Shown: in pieces, positions 33,492-42,572 of the stretch
How positions within the stretch are numbered: the first letter of the stretch is position 1
Layout of the letters: the number at the start of each line of letters is the position of its first letter
Program-made: the position numbers and the translations under genes
The notes under the pieces: model-generated
Told to the model about the DNA's origin: nothing
Database searches by the model: none
What the model saw: the letters and a program-made list of their open reading frames with translations, nothing else
Origin: an uncultured Flavobacteriaceae bacterium
Lineage (GTDB): Bacteria > Bacteroidota > Bacteroidia > Flavobacteriales > Flavobacteriaceae
Direction of reading: 5' to 3'
Length of the DNA stretch: 64,000 nucleotides
Assembly (NCBI GenBank): GCA_943842245.1
Contig: CALTAJ010000002.1
Span: forward strand, 645,596-709,595

Positions 33492-34160
33492 TCAAAGATT
33501 AAATTTAATGTAGGTAATTGCTTTATCTTGATCTAAGAACTTTTTTTCATAAAAAGTTTGAATTGCAGTAGATTCTTTGGGAGCATCAATATTGTTGTAT
33601 ATGTTATGATGTGCGTACAAAATTTTACCTAGATGACTAACATTTGCGAGGGTGTAACCAAACAAAAATTCACTATCAGTTTTTAAATGTATAACTCCTT
33701 TAGCTTTTAAAATTTTTTTGTAATCCATTAACAATTTTGGCCGAGTAAGTCTGTGCTTTGTCCTTTTAAATTTGATTTGAGGGTCAGGAAAAGTAATCCA
33801 TATCTCATCCACCTCATTCTCAGCAAAACAATTAGTGATGAGTTCAATTTGCGTCCTTAAAAAAGCCGTATTCCTTAAATCTTTTTCAAGAGCTGTTTTG
33901 GCTCCCCTCCAAAAACGTGCTCCTTTAATATCTATCCCAATATGATTTTTTTTTGGATTACGTTCAGCAAGATTTATGGTATACTCGCCCTTGCCACATC
34001 CCAATTCCAAAACAATAGGATTATCATTTTTAAAAAACTCAGAATTCCACTTTCCCCTTAATAAAAAAACATTATCCTGAATTGTCGATCTTTCAGGCTG
34101 AATGACATTAGAAAAAGTTTCGTTTTCCCTAAAACGTTTTAATTTATTTTTACTCCCCAA
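33492..34160 (-). CDS. trmB: tRNA (guanine-N7-)-methyltransferase
   Basis: A 222-residue SAM-dependent methyltransferase with the Rossmann motif LELGCGKGEYT (about 51-61), GIDIKGAR, and the TrmB signature WITFPDPQIKFKRTKHR-like segment (key WITFPDP and KHRL). It makes m7G46 in the variable loop of tRNAs. Downstream of a two-component pair (29 bases) and immediately upstream of the ATL gene. Confidence 0.92.
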   Translation of the reverse strand: MGSKNKLKRFRENETFSNVIQPERSTIQDNVFLLRGKWNSEFFKNDNPIVLELGCGKGEYTINLAERNPKKNHIGIDIKGARFWRGAKTALEKDLRNTAFLRTQIELITNCFAENEVDEIWITFPDPQIKFKRTKHRLTRPKLLMDYKKILKAKGVIHLKTDSEFLFGYTLANVSHLGKILYAHHNIYNNIDAPKESTAIQTFYEKKFLDQDKAITYIKFNL

Positions 34161-34189
34161 TTATAAATTTTTTATAAAAATAGAGAAAT

Positions 34190-35251
34190 TTAAATTTCAT
34201 TGACTCCTTTTTCTTTTACACATTTTAATGTAAAAGAAAACTCAGAACCAATACCGGTGCGACTTTCTACAAAAATCTTTTCATTATGAGCATCTATAAT
34301 ATGTTTTACAATAGATAATCCCAGTCCAGAACCCCCTAGTTTTCTGTTTCTAGTTTTTTCTACACGATAAAAGCGCTCAAAAATTCGGGGTAAGTGTTCT
34401 TCTTCAATACCCTCCCCATTATCAGAAATTCGGATAAGGATTTTATTTTTATCAAAAACTTCAATACTTACTTCTGAAATACCTCGTTCAACACCATATT
34501 TAAGAGAATTAATAATTAAATTGATTATTACCTGTTGAATTCTTTCTTCATCTGCTATCACAAAAATAGGGTCGTTGTATTGACGATTCATTCTTAAATT
34601 AATATTACTCTTTTTAGCTTGTATTTCTAATGATTCAAAAACATTTTCGATTGTTAGACGAATATCAAAAGGTTTTTTGTCCAATTTAGCCATCCCAGAC
34701 TCAAACTTGGTAATAAGATCCAAGTCTTTTACTATATAACTGAGTCTATCAACTCCTTTGGAGGTTCGCTTCAAATACTTTTTTATTATTTTTTTATCCT
34801 TAATCCCTCCATCTAGTAAGGTCAGTACATAGCCTTGAATTGTGAATAACGGTGTTTTTAATTCATGAGCAATATTTCCAATGAAATCTTTTCTATAATC
34901 CTCTTGTTTTTTGAGAAGTTCTATTTCTAGGTTTTTATCAGAATTTAATTTCTTTAGATTGATTGTTAGTAATTCAATATCAGAAGTTGATTTGATAGTT
35001 GAAGTTGAATTAGGATAAAGACTATTATACAATTCACTTACTCGATTGATTAAATAATTCTCTAAACGATAAAATAATAATATATATGAAAAAATAAGAA
35101 TACTTAAAAAACTTAGAAATGAAAATTTAATGATTTTTTCTACAGGAATATTAAAAATAATATACCCAATTCCAATAAAAATGATCTCACAAAAAAGTGA
35201 AATTACTAATGATAGATAAAAACTGATTTTATTGAATTTTGGGAAAGTCAA
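34190..35251 (-). CDS. Sensor histidine kinase (PhoR-like)
   Basis: A 353-residue membrane kinase. Two transmembrane helices (about 10-33 and 42-60) flank almost no periplasmic loop, then a linker, a HisKA domain with phospho-acceptor His129 (NIAHELKTPLF), and an HATPase domain with N box INLIINSLKYG, DNGEGI and GSGLGLSI. The tiny loop implies sensing within the membrane or through partners. The start overlaps the response regulator stop by four bases. It resembles PhoR by context with the PhoB-type regulator; a phosphate role is not proven. Confidence 0.9.
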   Translation of the reverse strand: MTFPKFNKISFYLSLVISLFCEIIFIGIGYIIFNIPVEKIIKFSFLSFLSILIFSYILLFYRLENYLINRVSELYNSLYPNSTSTIKSTSDIELLTINLKKLNSDKNLEIELLKKQEDYRKDFIGNIAHELKTPLFTIQGYVLTLLDGGIKDKKIIKKYLKRTSKGVDRLSYIVKDLDLITKFESGMAKLDKKPFDIRLTIENVFESLEIQAKKSNINLRMNRQYNDPIFVIADEERIQQVIINLIINSLKYGVERGISEVSIEVFDKNKILIRISDNGEGIEEEHLPRIFERFYRVEKTRNRKLGGSGLGLSIVKHIIDAHNEKIFVESRTGIGSEFSFTLKCVKEKGVNEI

Positions 35252-35943
35252 AGTATTTTTTGTGGCGTTATGAACTTATAACCAATACCTTTAATGGTTT
35301 TGATAAAACCATCTCCTATTTTTTCTCTCAGCTTTCTAATATGGACATCTATAGTTCGATCACCGACAATATCACCTCCCCATACTCTATTCATAATTTT
35401 TTCTCTTTCAAATACTTTTCCAGGTTTACTTGCTAAAAGAAAGATAAGTTCAAATTCTTTTCGAGGTAGAGAAAGTTCTTTACCCTCTTTAATTATCTTG
35501 TAAGCATCACGATCTATAATAAGTTGATTAAACGAAAGTATATTTTGTGTCTCCTCTTTTTCTTTAAATCTTCTTAAAAGTCCCTTTACTTTTGATATTA
35601 AAACTTTAGGCTTTATAGGTTTAGTTACGTAATCATCTGCGCCAGCATCAAATGCTGCAACATAGGAATAATCTTCAGCACGAGCGGTTAAAAACATAAT
35701 AACAGTATCTTTAAATCGGTCGTCTTGACGTAATCGTTCACAAGTTTCTATTCCGTCTAGATTAGGCATCATAACATCTATAATTATAAGATGAGGTAAC
35801 TTTTCTTCTGCAATTTTTATTGCCTCCAAACCGTCATAAGCTGTAAAGACTTGATAACCCTTTTGCTCAAGATTAAAACGAATTATCTCGACTATATCAG
35901 GTTCATCATCAACAAGTAGTATTTTAGTGTCTTCCTTTATCAT
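35248..35943 (-). CDS. OmpR/PhoB-type response regulator
   Basis: A 231-residue regulator: receiver domain (1-120) with acidic pocket DDE at 12-14, phospho-acceptor Asp56 (LIIIDVMMP), Thr86 (FLTAR) and Lys108 (YVTKPI), then a winged-helix DNA-binding domain (about 135-228) with RTIDVHIRKLREKIGD and IKGIGYKF. It is paired with the downstream histidine kinase. Single-domain logic suggests DNA-binding activation upon phosphorylation; targets are unknown. Confidence 0.93.
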   Translation of the reverse strand: MIKEDTKILLVDDEPDIVEIIRFNLEQKGYQVFTAYDGLEAIKIAEEKLPHLIIIDVMMPNLDGIETCERLRQDDRFKDTVIMFLTARAEDYSYVAAFDAGADDYVTKPIKPKVLISKVKGLLRRFKEKEETQNILSFNQLIIDRDAYKIIKEGKELSLPRKEFELIFLLASKPGKVFEREKIMNRVWGGDIVGDRTIDVHIRKLREKIGDGFIKTIKGIGYKFITPQKIL

Positions 35944-36018
35944 TTATATAAAAATAGTATTTCTTTGAATTATTAATGTTATTCAAGAACTAATATTTAA
36001 AAAGAAATTCATTTTTGT

Positions 36019-36026
36019 TATTTTTG
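36019..36026 (+). promoter_or_regulatory. Possible -7 element of the LuxE-like gene
   Basis: TATTTTTG fits TAnnTTTG and ends seven bases before a GTG codon at 36033. If used, the GTG would be at or next to the 5' end of the mRNA, and the upstream TTG (36015) could not be the start codon. The match is weak in such T-rich DNA. Confidence 0.3.
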
Positions 36027-36032
36027 AAATTA

Positions 36033-37013
36033 GTGAGGAATTTATTTACAGCTTTTGATACAGTTAATAAAACAACATTTGATAGTCATGCTTTAAAGCT
36101 TTTTGCTTATCAATATGAAAAAAATTCGATTTATCGTTCATACTGTAATTTGATTAATGTTGATCCTAGTGAAGTAACTGATATTAAAAATATTCCCTTT
36201 TTACCTATTCAGCTCTTTAAAACTCATAATTTGAATATTTCAAAAAGGCCTCCTAAAATCAGATTCACTTCTAGTAAAACGACAGGACAAACATCTTCTA
36301 TCCATGCTATAAATGATTTGAATCTTTACATAAAAAGTTTTAATAAAACATTTAATTATTTTTATGGAGATATTGAAAACTATGTCTTACTTGCTTTACT
36401 CCCTTCCTACCTAGAACGTAAAGGTTCTTCTTTAGTCTACATGGCTGATTACTTAATAAAAAAAACTAAGCGATTAGAAAGTGGTTTTTATTTAAATGAC
36501 TGGAATGCTTTAAGAAAAAATATAATTGAGTTAGAAAATAAGGGGCAAAAAACAATACTACTAGGTGTCACATTTGCATTGCTTGAAGTCGCAGAAAAAT
36601 ATAAATGGGATTTAAAAAATACAATAATCTTAGAGACAGGAGGAATGAAAGGAATGAGAGAAGAAATGGTACGCTCAGCACTTCATAAAAAACTTAAGGA
36701 TGAATTCAATGTAACCGAAATTCACTCTGAATATGGAATGACAGAGCTGTTAAGTCAAGCCTATTCTAAAAGTAAAGGAATTTTTAAGTGTCCGCCATGG
36801 ATGAGGGTAATGACTAGGTCAGTTGAAGATCCACTTCAATTATTGACAAACTGTAAAACTGGAGCAATAAATGTAATAGACCTTGCTAATTTAGACTCAT
36901 GTGCTTTTATTGCAACTCAAGACTTAGGAAAAATGAATAGTGATGGAAGTTTTGAAGTACTAGGTCGTTTTGACCAGGCGGATATAAGGGGTTGTAATCT
37001 AATGGTACTTTAA
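36033..37013 (+). CDS. LuxE-like acyl-protein synthetase family protein
   Basis: About 326 residues, related to the LuxE/PaaK branch of the adenylate-forming superfamily. Visible features are YQYEKNSIYRSYC near the N-terminus, IPFLPIQLFKTH, FTSSKTTGQTSSIH (the P-loop-like Ser/Thr/Gly segment), LETGGMKGMREE and SEYGMTELLSQAY with the acyl-adenylate motif. No ATG precedes this; candidate starts are TTG 36015, TTG 36024 and GTG 36033. No luciferase or reductase genes are nearby, so a light-emission role is not implied; acyl activation for surface polymer or lipid synthesis is more likely. It converges on tyrS with a four-base overlap. Confidence 0.75.
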   Translation: MRNLFTAFDTVNKTTFDSHALKLFAYQYEKNSIYRSYCNLINVDPSEVTDIKNIPFLPIQLFKTHNLNISKRPPKIRFTSSKTTGQTSSIHAINDLNLYIKSFNKTFNYFYGDIENYVLLALLPSYLERKGSSLVYMADYLIKKTKRLESGFYLNDWNALRKNIIELENKGQKTILLGVTFALLEVAEKYKWDLKNTIILETGGMKGMREEMVRSALHKKLKDEFNVTEIHSEYGMTELLSQAYSKSKGIFKCPPWMRVMTRSVEDPLQLLTNCKTGAINVIDLANLDSCAFIATQDLGKMNSDGSFEVLGRFDQADIRGCNLMVL

Positions 37014-38308
37014 TCGTTCACCTTAATAACAAAATAATTTTTTTTCCCTCGCTGTAACAAGACATATTGATTTGCAATTAAATCTTTAATCCCAATAAAA
37101 TAATCTAAAGTTACCTTGGCTTGATTTACTGAAATAGCATTTTGATTTATCGCACGACGAGCTTCTCCTTTTGAATTAAAAAGTCCAGTTTCATTTGTTA
37201 ATACAGTAACAATGTCAATTCCGTCATCCAAAAGACTTCTTTTAATTTTTGCTTGAGGAACACCCGCAAATATCTCTAAAAAAGTTTGTGTATCTAATTT
37301 TTGAAGAGCATCATCAGTCGATTTTCCAAATAAAATCTGAGACGCTTCTACAGCTTTTAAATAAGCTTCTTTTCCATGAACTAGAGTAGTTACTTCCTCA
37401 GCAATAATTTTTTGTAATAATCTTAAATGAGGTGTTTCTGAGTGTTCCTTAATTTTATTTTCTATGGTTTTTTTAGTTAAAAAAGTAAATATTTTGATGT
37501 AAGTCATAGCATCATCATCAGTTGTATTTAACCAAAATTGATAAAACTTGTAAGGCGAAGTTCTTGATTTATCAAGCCAAACGTTTCCATTCTCAGTTTT
37601 ACCAAATTTTGAGCCATCGGTTTTTTTGATTAGAGGACATGTAATAGCATAAGACTTTCCACCTTCTTTTCTTCTAATTAATTCAGTACCAGTTGTAATA
37701 TTTCCCCACTGATCACTACCACCCATTTGAAGTTTACAATCTAAAGAGTTGTAAAGATGAAGAAAGTCATAACCTTGTATCAATTGATAAGTAAATTCTG
37801 TAAAAGACATTCCTACCTTAGATTCTGAACCCAAACGCTTTTTAACTGACTCTTTAGCCATCATATAATTGACTGTTAAATGCTTTCCTATTTCTCTAGA
37901 AAAATCAATCAAGCTATACGATTTCATCCAGTCATAATTATTCACTAATATGGCTGGGTTGTCAATAGTTTTTTTAAAATTTAGAAATTTTTCAAATTGC
38001 TTTTTAATGCCATTACAATTTTTCACTAAAGTTTTTTGATCCAATAAGTTACGCTCATCAGATTTACCTGAAGGGTCACCAATCATTCCTGTAGCACCAC
38101 CAAGTAAAATTATTGGAGAATGACCGGCCTTTTGAAAATGCATTAAAATAATAATTTGCACTAAGCTTCCGATATGCATTGAATCGGCAGTAGGATCAAA
38201 TCCAATATATCCTTTCTCAGGTCTTTCTAAGAGGAATTTTTCTGTTTCAGGTGTAATGTCAAAAAGTAAGCCCCGCCACTTTAGTTCCTCAATAAAATTT
38301 GTTGGCAT
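37010..38308 (-). CDS. tyrS: Tyrosyl-tRNA synthetase
   Basis: A 432-residue class I synthetase. GFDPTADSMHIGS holds the HIGH-type motif, MGGSDQWGNIT contacts tyrosine, and KFGKTENG is the KMSKS-type loop. A C-terminal S4 domain (about 365-430, INQNAISVNQAKV) binds the tRNA. It charges tRNA-Tyr. Single gene, divergent from the epimerase gene at 38384. Confidence 0.95.
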   Translation of the reverse strand: MPTNFIEELKWRGLLFDITPETEKFLLERPEKGYIGFDPTADSMHIGSLVQIIILMHFQKAGHSPIILLGGATGMIGDPSGKSDERNLLDQKTLVKNCNGIKKQFEKFLNFKKTIDNPAILVNNYDWMKSYSLIDFSREIGKHLTVNYMMAKESVKKRLGSESKVGMSFTEFTYQLIQGYDFLHLYNSLDCKLQMGGSDQWGNITTGTELIRRKEGGKSYAITCPLIKKTDGSKFGKTENGNVWLDKSRTSPYKFYQFWLNTTDDDAMTYIKIFTFLTKKTIENKIKEHSETPHLRLLQKIIAEEVTTLVHGKEAYLKAVEASQILFGKSTDDALQKLDTQTFLEIFAGVPQAKIKRSLLDDGIDIVTVLTNETGLFNSKGEARRAINQNAISVNQAKVTLDYFIGIKDLIANQYVLLQRGKKNYFVIKVND

Positions 38309-38383
38309 CTATTTTTAATGTAAAGATATATTTCTCTGTGAGAAACAGAAAATGAAAACCAAAAAAGTGTACATTTAAATTAT

Positions 38384-39379
38384 ATGATATTAGTAACTGG
38401 AGGTACAGGTATGGTAGGTTCGCATATTCTTTTGGAATGTGTAAAAAAAAATGAACCCATTCGTGCTATCTATAGAAGAGATGAAAGTTTAAATCATATC
38501 AAAAGTGTTTTTAAAAAATCCTTTCCTCGAAATACAAATCTATTCAAAAGTATTGAATGGATAAAGACTGACTTGAATGACTTAGTTGGTTTAGATATGG
38601 CTTTTAAGGGAGTTGAATATGTGTATCATTGTGCAGCTAAAGTTTCTTTAGTTCAATTTCATGAAAAAAAATTATTAAAAACCAATATTGAGGGCACAGC
38701 AAATATTGTTAACCTATGCATAAAATATAAAATAAAAAAATTAGGATATGTGTCATCAATTGCTTCGCTAGGGGCTGAAAAAAAGGTGAAAGTTGTAAAT
38801 GAAAATCACCATTGGTCAAGTGGTCAAAATCATACTCCCTATGCTTATTCTAAATATAATGCTGAACTTGAAGTTTGGAGGGCTTCAAAGGAAGGGATTG
38901 ATGTTGTTGTAATTAATCCAGGTTTGATTTTAGGAGCTTATTTTTGGCATAGAGGCAGTGGAGCTATTTTCGAAAAAGTTAACAAAGGATTAAAATATTA
39001 TACTAAGGGAAATACTCCAATTGTATCTCTTAAAGATGTTGTTGATGTTTTAATCATTTTGATGAATTCATCAATAAAAAATGAACGATTTATCTTGGTA
39101 TCTGAAAACTTAAAGCAAAAAAAATTATTAGATAAAATTGCTTTTGCGTTTAAAAAAAAGGAACCTAGCTTTCGGCTTTCAAGAGGAATCCTATATACAC
39201 TTAATATAATTGATAAAACATTAAATTTTTTAGGTCTTAGAAAAAGATATTTAAGTTTTGCTCTTATTGATTCACTCTGCAATGATCAAAAATATGATGG
39301 TTCAAGAATTTTGAATAAAATTAATTTCACATACAGAAAAACTGATAACATAATAAATCAAATAGTAAAAAACTATTGA
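38384..39379 (+). CDS. NAD-dependent epimerase/dehydratase family protein
   Basis: A 331-residue extended short-chain dehydrogenase. The dinucleotide motif GGTGMVG (6-12) and active site Tyr153-x3-Lys157 (PYAYSKYNAE) are present, with the catalytic Ser in VSSIASLG. Lack of sugar-specific motifs and the NPGLILGAY segment suggest the dihydroflavonol-reductase/ hopanoid-type branch over sugar epimerases. Substrate unknown. Its 3' end overlaps the convergent DUF4296 gene by seven bases. Confidence 0.8.
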   Translation: MILVTGGTGMVGSHILLECVKKNEPIRAIYRRDESLNHIKSVFKKSFPRNTNLFKSIEWIKTDLNDLVGLDMAFKGVEYVYHCAAKVSLVQFHEKKLLKTNIEGTANIVNLCIKYKIKKLGYVSSIASLGAEKKVKVVNENHHWSSGQNHTPYAYSKYNAELEVWRASKEGIDVVVINPGLILGAYFWHRGSGAIFEKVNKGLKYYTKGNTPIVSLKDVVDVLIILMNSSIKNERFILVSENLKQKKLLDKIAFAFKKKEPSFRLSRGILYTLNIIDKTLNFLGLRKRYLSFALIDSLCNDQKYDGSRILNKINFTYRKTDNIINQIVKNY

Positions 39380-39744
39380 TTTAATTTTTTCTCTTTCGTT
39401 AATAAATTAAAACTATCTCTAAGTTTTTCTAATTTAAGTAAAACCTTCCTATGAATCTTTTCGTAAACTCTAGGATTTTTAGTGTAATAAATTTCATTTT
39501 GGGCTAATTGTAAACTGTCTATTCCATACTTTATATAAAAATAAGGGGCCCCAATAATTGAAGTAAAGTCTGGGTTTTTATTGGAAAAAGTATTCATAAC
39601 TTCCAAAAGAGTAGCTTCATAAAGAATTTGTTCCATTAAATCTTGGTCGATTAATTCATCGGGATTTTTGATATTTATAGAGTTTTCACAGCCTATAAAT
39701 AAAAAAATAATTACAATTTTAAAATAGGAATATTTAATTTTCAT
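39373..39744 (-). CDS. DUF4296 lipoprotein
   Basis: A 123-residue protein with a hydrophobic N-terminus ending in FIGC (lipobox, Cys19) and the DUF4296 pattern: DELIDQDLMEQIL, then a helix, and KYGIDSLQLAQNEIYYTKNP. Conserved in flavobacteria next to dihydroorotase; function unknown. It starts at the base after the pyrC stop, so it is co-translated with that gene. Confidence 0.8.
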   Translation of the reverse strand: MKIKYSYFKIVIIFLFIGCENSINIKNPDELIDQDLMEQILYEATLLEVMNTFSNKNPDFTSIIGAPYFYIKYGIDSLQLAQNEIYYTKNPRVYEKIHRKVLLKLEKLRDSFNLLTKEKKLNQ

Positions 39745-41082
39745 TTATCGATCAAATTTTAATGCCATTGCAGCAGATACAGGAAGAAATTCTCCTTGAT
39801 TATAAGCCCATTGCCCATTGAGTAAAGTTTTTTCAACAGATCCTTTAAAAGTAGTTCCTTCAAAAGGAGACCAACCGCACTTATACAATAAGTCTTCCTT
39901 TTTTACGGTTAGCTTTCTTTCTAAATCGATTACTACCAAATCTGCAAAATATCCCTCTCTAATATAACCACGGTCTTTAATATCAAAAAGAATTGCTGGA
40001 TTATGACATGCTTTTTCCACAATCTTTTCTAATGAAATTTTATTTTGATGATAAGCTGTCAATAATGAGGGTAATGCATGTTGAACTAATGGACCTCCGG
40101 ATGGAGATTTACTATATATATTAAGTTTTTCATCTTTAGTATGGGGTGCATGATCAGTGGCTAAAACATCTAATAAATCTGAGCTAAGACCCTCCCATAG
40201 AGCTTCACGATCATTCTCAGTTTTAATCGCAGGATTCCATTTTATAAAAGTCCCTTTAGATGCGTAATCTTTCGAACTAAACCAAAGATGATGTACGCAA
40301 ACCTCTGCTGTTATTTTTTTATCCTTTAAAGGAATGTCATTACGAAAAAGTGAAAGCTCTCTGGCAGTGGATACATGAAAAATATGGAGACGTGCACCGG
40401 TTTCTTTTGCCAGATTAATTGCCTTTGAAGAGGACAAATAACAAGCTTCTTCACTTCTAATTATGGGATGTTGATCGATTGGAATATCTTCCCCATACTT
40501 TTCTTTTGCATACTTTAAGTTTTTACTTATGGTAGCTTCATCTTCACAATGAACTGCAATAACTAAATCTGTATTCTTAAAAATGTTTTTTAAAATCTCA
40601 GGATCATCAACTAACATATTCCCTGTAGAAGACCCAAGAAATAATTTTAGGGCTGGTACAAGTTTAGAATCAAGAGCTAGTATTTGATCTAAATTGTTGT
40701 TGGTACCGCCAAACATAAATCCATAATTGGCATAGGAAGTTTGGGCTGCAAGTTCATTTTTTAATTCCCATTCTCTAAGTGTTGTTGTTTGCGGATTTGT
40801 ATTTGGCATTTCCAGATAGGAAGTAATACCACCTGCTAATGCTGCTTTAGACTCGGTCTCTATTGAGGCCTTATATGTTAAACCAGGCTCTCTAAAATGG
40901 ACCTGATCGTCAATTAAACCTGGAATCACATAATTCCCTGTAGCATCATAAACCTCAACATTATCGGAAACTTTAATCTGAGTTCCTATTTCAACTATCC
41001 TATCTCCAATAATTAGAATCTCTTTTTGAGATATCTCTCCTTCATTTACTATGTTAGCATTAATGATTTTAAGCCCTCTCAT
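39745..41082 (-). CDS. pyrC: Dihydroorotase, Bacteroidota type
   Basis: A 445-residue amidohydrolase of class I dihydroorotase length. GLIDDQVHFREPG (56-68) replaces the usual DxHxH: the first metal His is Gln60. Other metal residues are visible (VHCEDE, HIFHVST, ATDHAPH). It converts carbamoyl aspartate to dihydroorotate in pyrimidine synthesis. The Q-for-H change is, as I recall, common in Bacteroidota orthologues, so it is a lineage feature and not decay. It overlaps the upstream transferase gene by four bases. Confidence 0.88.
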   Translation of the reverse strand: MRGLKIINANIVNEGEISQKEILIIGDRIVEIGTQIKVSDNVEVYDATGNYVIPGLIDDQVHFREPGLTYKASIETESKAALAGGITSYLEMPNTNPQTTTLREWELKNELAAQTSYANYGFMFGGTNNNLDQILALDSKLVPALKLFLGSSTGNMLVDDPEILKNIFKNTDLVIAVHCEDEATISKNLKYAKEKYGEDIPIDQHPIIRSEEACYLSSSKAINLAKETGARLHIFHVSTARELSLFRNDIPLKDKKITAEVCVHHLWFSSKDYASKGTFIKWNPAIKTENDREALWEGLSSDLLDVLATDHAPHTKDEKLNIYSKSPSGGPLVQHALPSLLTAYHQNKISLEKIVEKACHNPAILFDIKDRGYIREGYFADLVVIDLERKLTVKKEDLLYKCGWSPFEGTTFKGSVEKTLLNGQWAYNQGEFLPVSAAMALKFDR

Positions 41083-41807
41083 ATTTGATGTAAAAATTTT
41101 TTCTTATTTAAACGTAAGAATAAAACACCGAAGAATGCTTCCCAAATAATATTTCCACTCATCTTAGATTTTCCAAAAACTCTATTAACAAAAATTATTG
41201 GATGCTCTTTTATTTTGAAGCCATTAACCCAAGCCTTGTATTTAAGTTCAATTTGAAAAGCATATCCAATAAATTTCATTTGATCTAAATTGATAGTTTT
41301 TAAAACACTCATTTTATAGCCTACAAAGCCAGCAGTTGCGTCCTTAATTGGCATACTAGTAATTATTTGAACATATAATGATGCAAAATATGAAAGTAAA
41401 ACCCTACTTAAGGGCCAATTTACAACATTGACTCCATTTATATACCTAGATCCAACTACTACATCAGCTTCAGAATCTAGTATTTTAATCATTGATTTTA
41501 ATTCCATTGGTTGATGAGAAAAATCTGCATCCATTTCAAAAATATAATCATACTCCCTTTTTAGAGCCCATTTAAAACCATGAACATACGCTGCTCCTAA
41601 ACCTTGTTTTTCTAACTTGGTTTCTAAAAAAAGAGAATTTGAAAAAATTTTCATAAGTTTTCTTACTTCCTCTCCAGTCCCATCAGGAGATAGATCGTCA
41701 ACTATCAGAACATCTATCGATAGATCAGTATTAAAAACAGCATTAATGATTTTTGAAATATTCTCTATTTCATTGTAAGTAGGAATTATGACTAGTATAT
41801 TATTCAT
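41079..41807 (-). CDS. Polyprenol-phosphate mannosyltransferase-like GT2
   Basis: A 242-residue GT2 protein starting MNNILVIIPTYNEIENI; the frame extends upstream, but the ATG at 41807 gives the family start. VDDLSPDGTG, EMDADFSHQP (DxD) and GSRYINGVNVVNWPLSR match the DPM1 group, which make polyprenyl-phosphate-mannose (or glucose). No C-terminal membrane helices are present, so it is the soluble type. It is co-transcribed with pyrC, possibly for convenience only. Confidence 0.85.
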   Translation of the reverse strand: MNNILVIIPTYNEIENISKIINAVFNTDLSIDVLIVDDLSPDGTGEEVRKLMKIFSNSLFLETKLEKQGLGAAYVHGFKWALKREYDYIFEMDADFSHQPMELKSMIKILDSEADVVVGSRYINGVNVVNWPLSRVLLSYFASLYVQIITSMPIKDATAGFVGYKMSVLKTINLDQMKFIGYAFQIELKYKAWVNGFKIKEHPIIFVNRVFGKSKMSGNIIWEAFFGVLFLRLNKKKFLHQI

Positions 41808-41827
41808 TTTCATCATAGTAAAAATAA

Positions 41828-41835
41828 CAAATGTA
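41828..41835 (-). promoter_or_regulatory. Predicted -7 element of the DPM1-like/pyrC/DUF4296 operon
   Basis: The minus strand reads TACATTTG (TAnnTTTG). TTG triplets lie 23-26 bases further upstream on that strand as a loose -33 box. The start would be about 15 bases before the ATG at 41807. Confidence 0.5.
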
Positions 41836-41882
41836 AATTCAACATAATGATGAAGAAGCAACAATAATTTTTTGAAATCTAG

Positions 41883-41890
41883 TAAATTTG
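41883..41890 (+). promoter_or_regulatory. Predicted -7 element of DUF4271-hemD, giving a leaderless start
   Basis: TAAATTTG matches TAnnTTTG and ends only four bases before the DUF4271 ATG at 41895, so the mRNA would begin at or beside the start codon. A -33 box is not distinct. Confidence 0.4.
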
Positions 41891-41894
41891 AATT

Positions 41895-42560
41895 ATGGGA
41901 GAACTAATTTTAAGAAATAATACTCAACAAGAATGGGTAAGCATTATTTTTTTTTTAAATCTTTTAATTGTTAGCAGTATTTTCTTTTTAAATCCAAATA
42001 GAGTTAAAAGAATGATTAAATTTTATGCTACAGATTTTTACATCAGTAAATATACTTCTGAAAGAAATTTAAACTATTTAAGTGTTTATAATCTGCTAAG
42101 TCTTTTATTAATTATTAATACTCTTTGTCTTTTCATTTTCTCTTTTTTCAATTATTCAAGTAAAGTTTCCAAATTTGACACTAAATATTATTACTTAATA
42201 ATTGTTTTATTTATTTTTTTTGGAATTCGTTTTTTACTTCTAAAAATTGTAGCCGGTCTAATTGGAGAAACTATGGAATTAAAATCATTTTTTTTTAAAA
42301 GTTTTACTCATCACGTTCAATTTTCTCTTATTTTATTTATTGTTCTGTTTTTGTATTTTTATTCTTCTTTTTCAAATATTATATTTATTTGGGTTACCTC
42401 TTTTATAGGACTTATGTGGTTTTTTTATCAAAGTAGTGTTATTGTTTCTGTTTTTCGTTCTAAACCTAGAGAACTTATCTACATAATTCTTTATCTTTGC
42501 ACATCAAAAATTATTCCTTGGTATTGGTTATATTTTTTTGTAGTAGAATTAAAGTTATAA
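41895..42560 (+). CDS. DUF4271 membrane protein
   Basis: A 221-residue integral membrane protein with about six hydrophobic helices and little polar sequence; DUF4271 is known only from Bacteroidota and usually precedes hemD, as here (12-base gap). A characteristic segment is FYATDFYISKY near residue 43. Function is unknown. The helices and the link to haem synthesis suggest a membrane role in tetrapyrrole metabolism, which is only inference. Confidence 0.8.
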   Translation: MGELILRNNTQQEWVSIIFFLNLLIVSSIFFLNPNRVKRMIKFYATDFYISKYTSERNLNYLSVYNLLSLLLIINTLCLFIFSFFNYSSKVSKFDTKYYYLIIVLFIFFGIRFLLLKIVAGLIGETMELKSFFFKSFTHHVQFSLILFIVLFLYFYSSFSNIIFIWVTSFIGLMWFFYQSSVIVSVFRSKPRELIYIILYLCTSKIIPWYWLYFFVVELKL

Positions 42561-42572
42561 CAAAAAAAGATT

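Noticed and set aside
36015-37013. Bioluminescence operon suggested by the LuxE-like protein
   Set aside because: No luciferase, LuxC/D or flavin reductase genes nearby; LuxE-like proteins occur widely without light emission.
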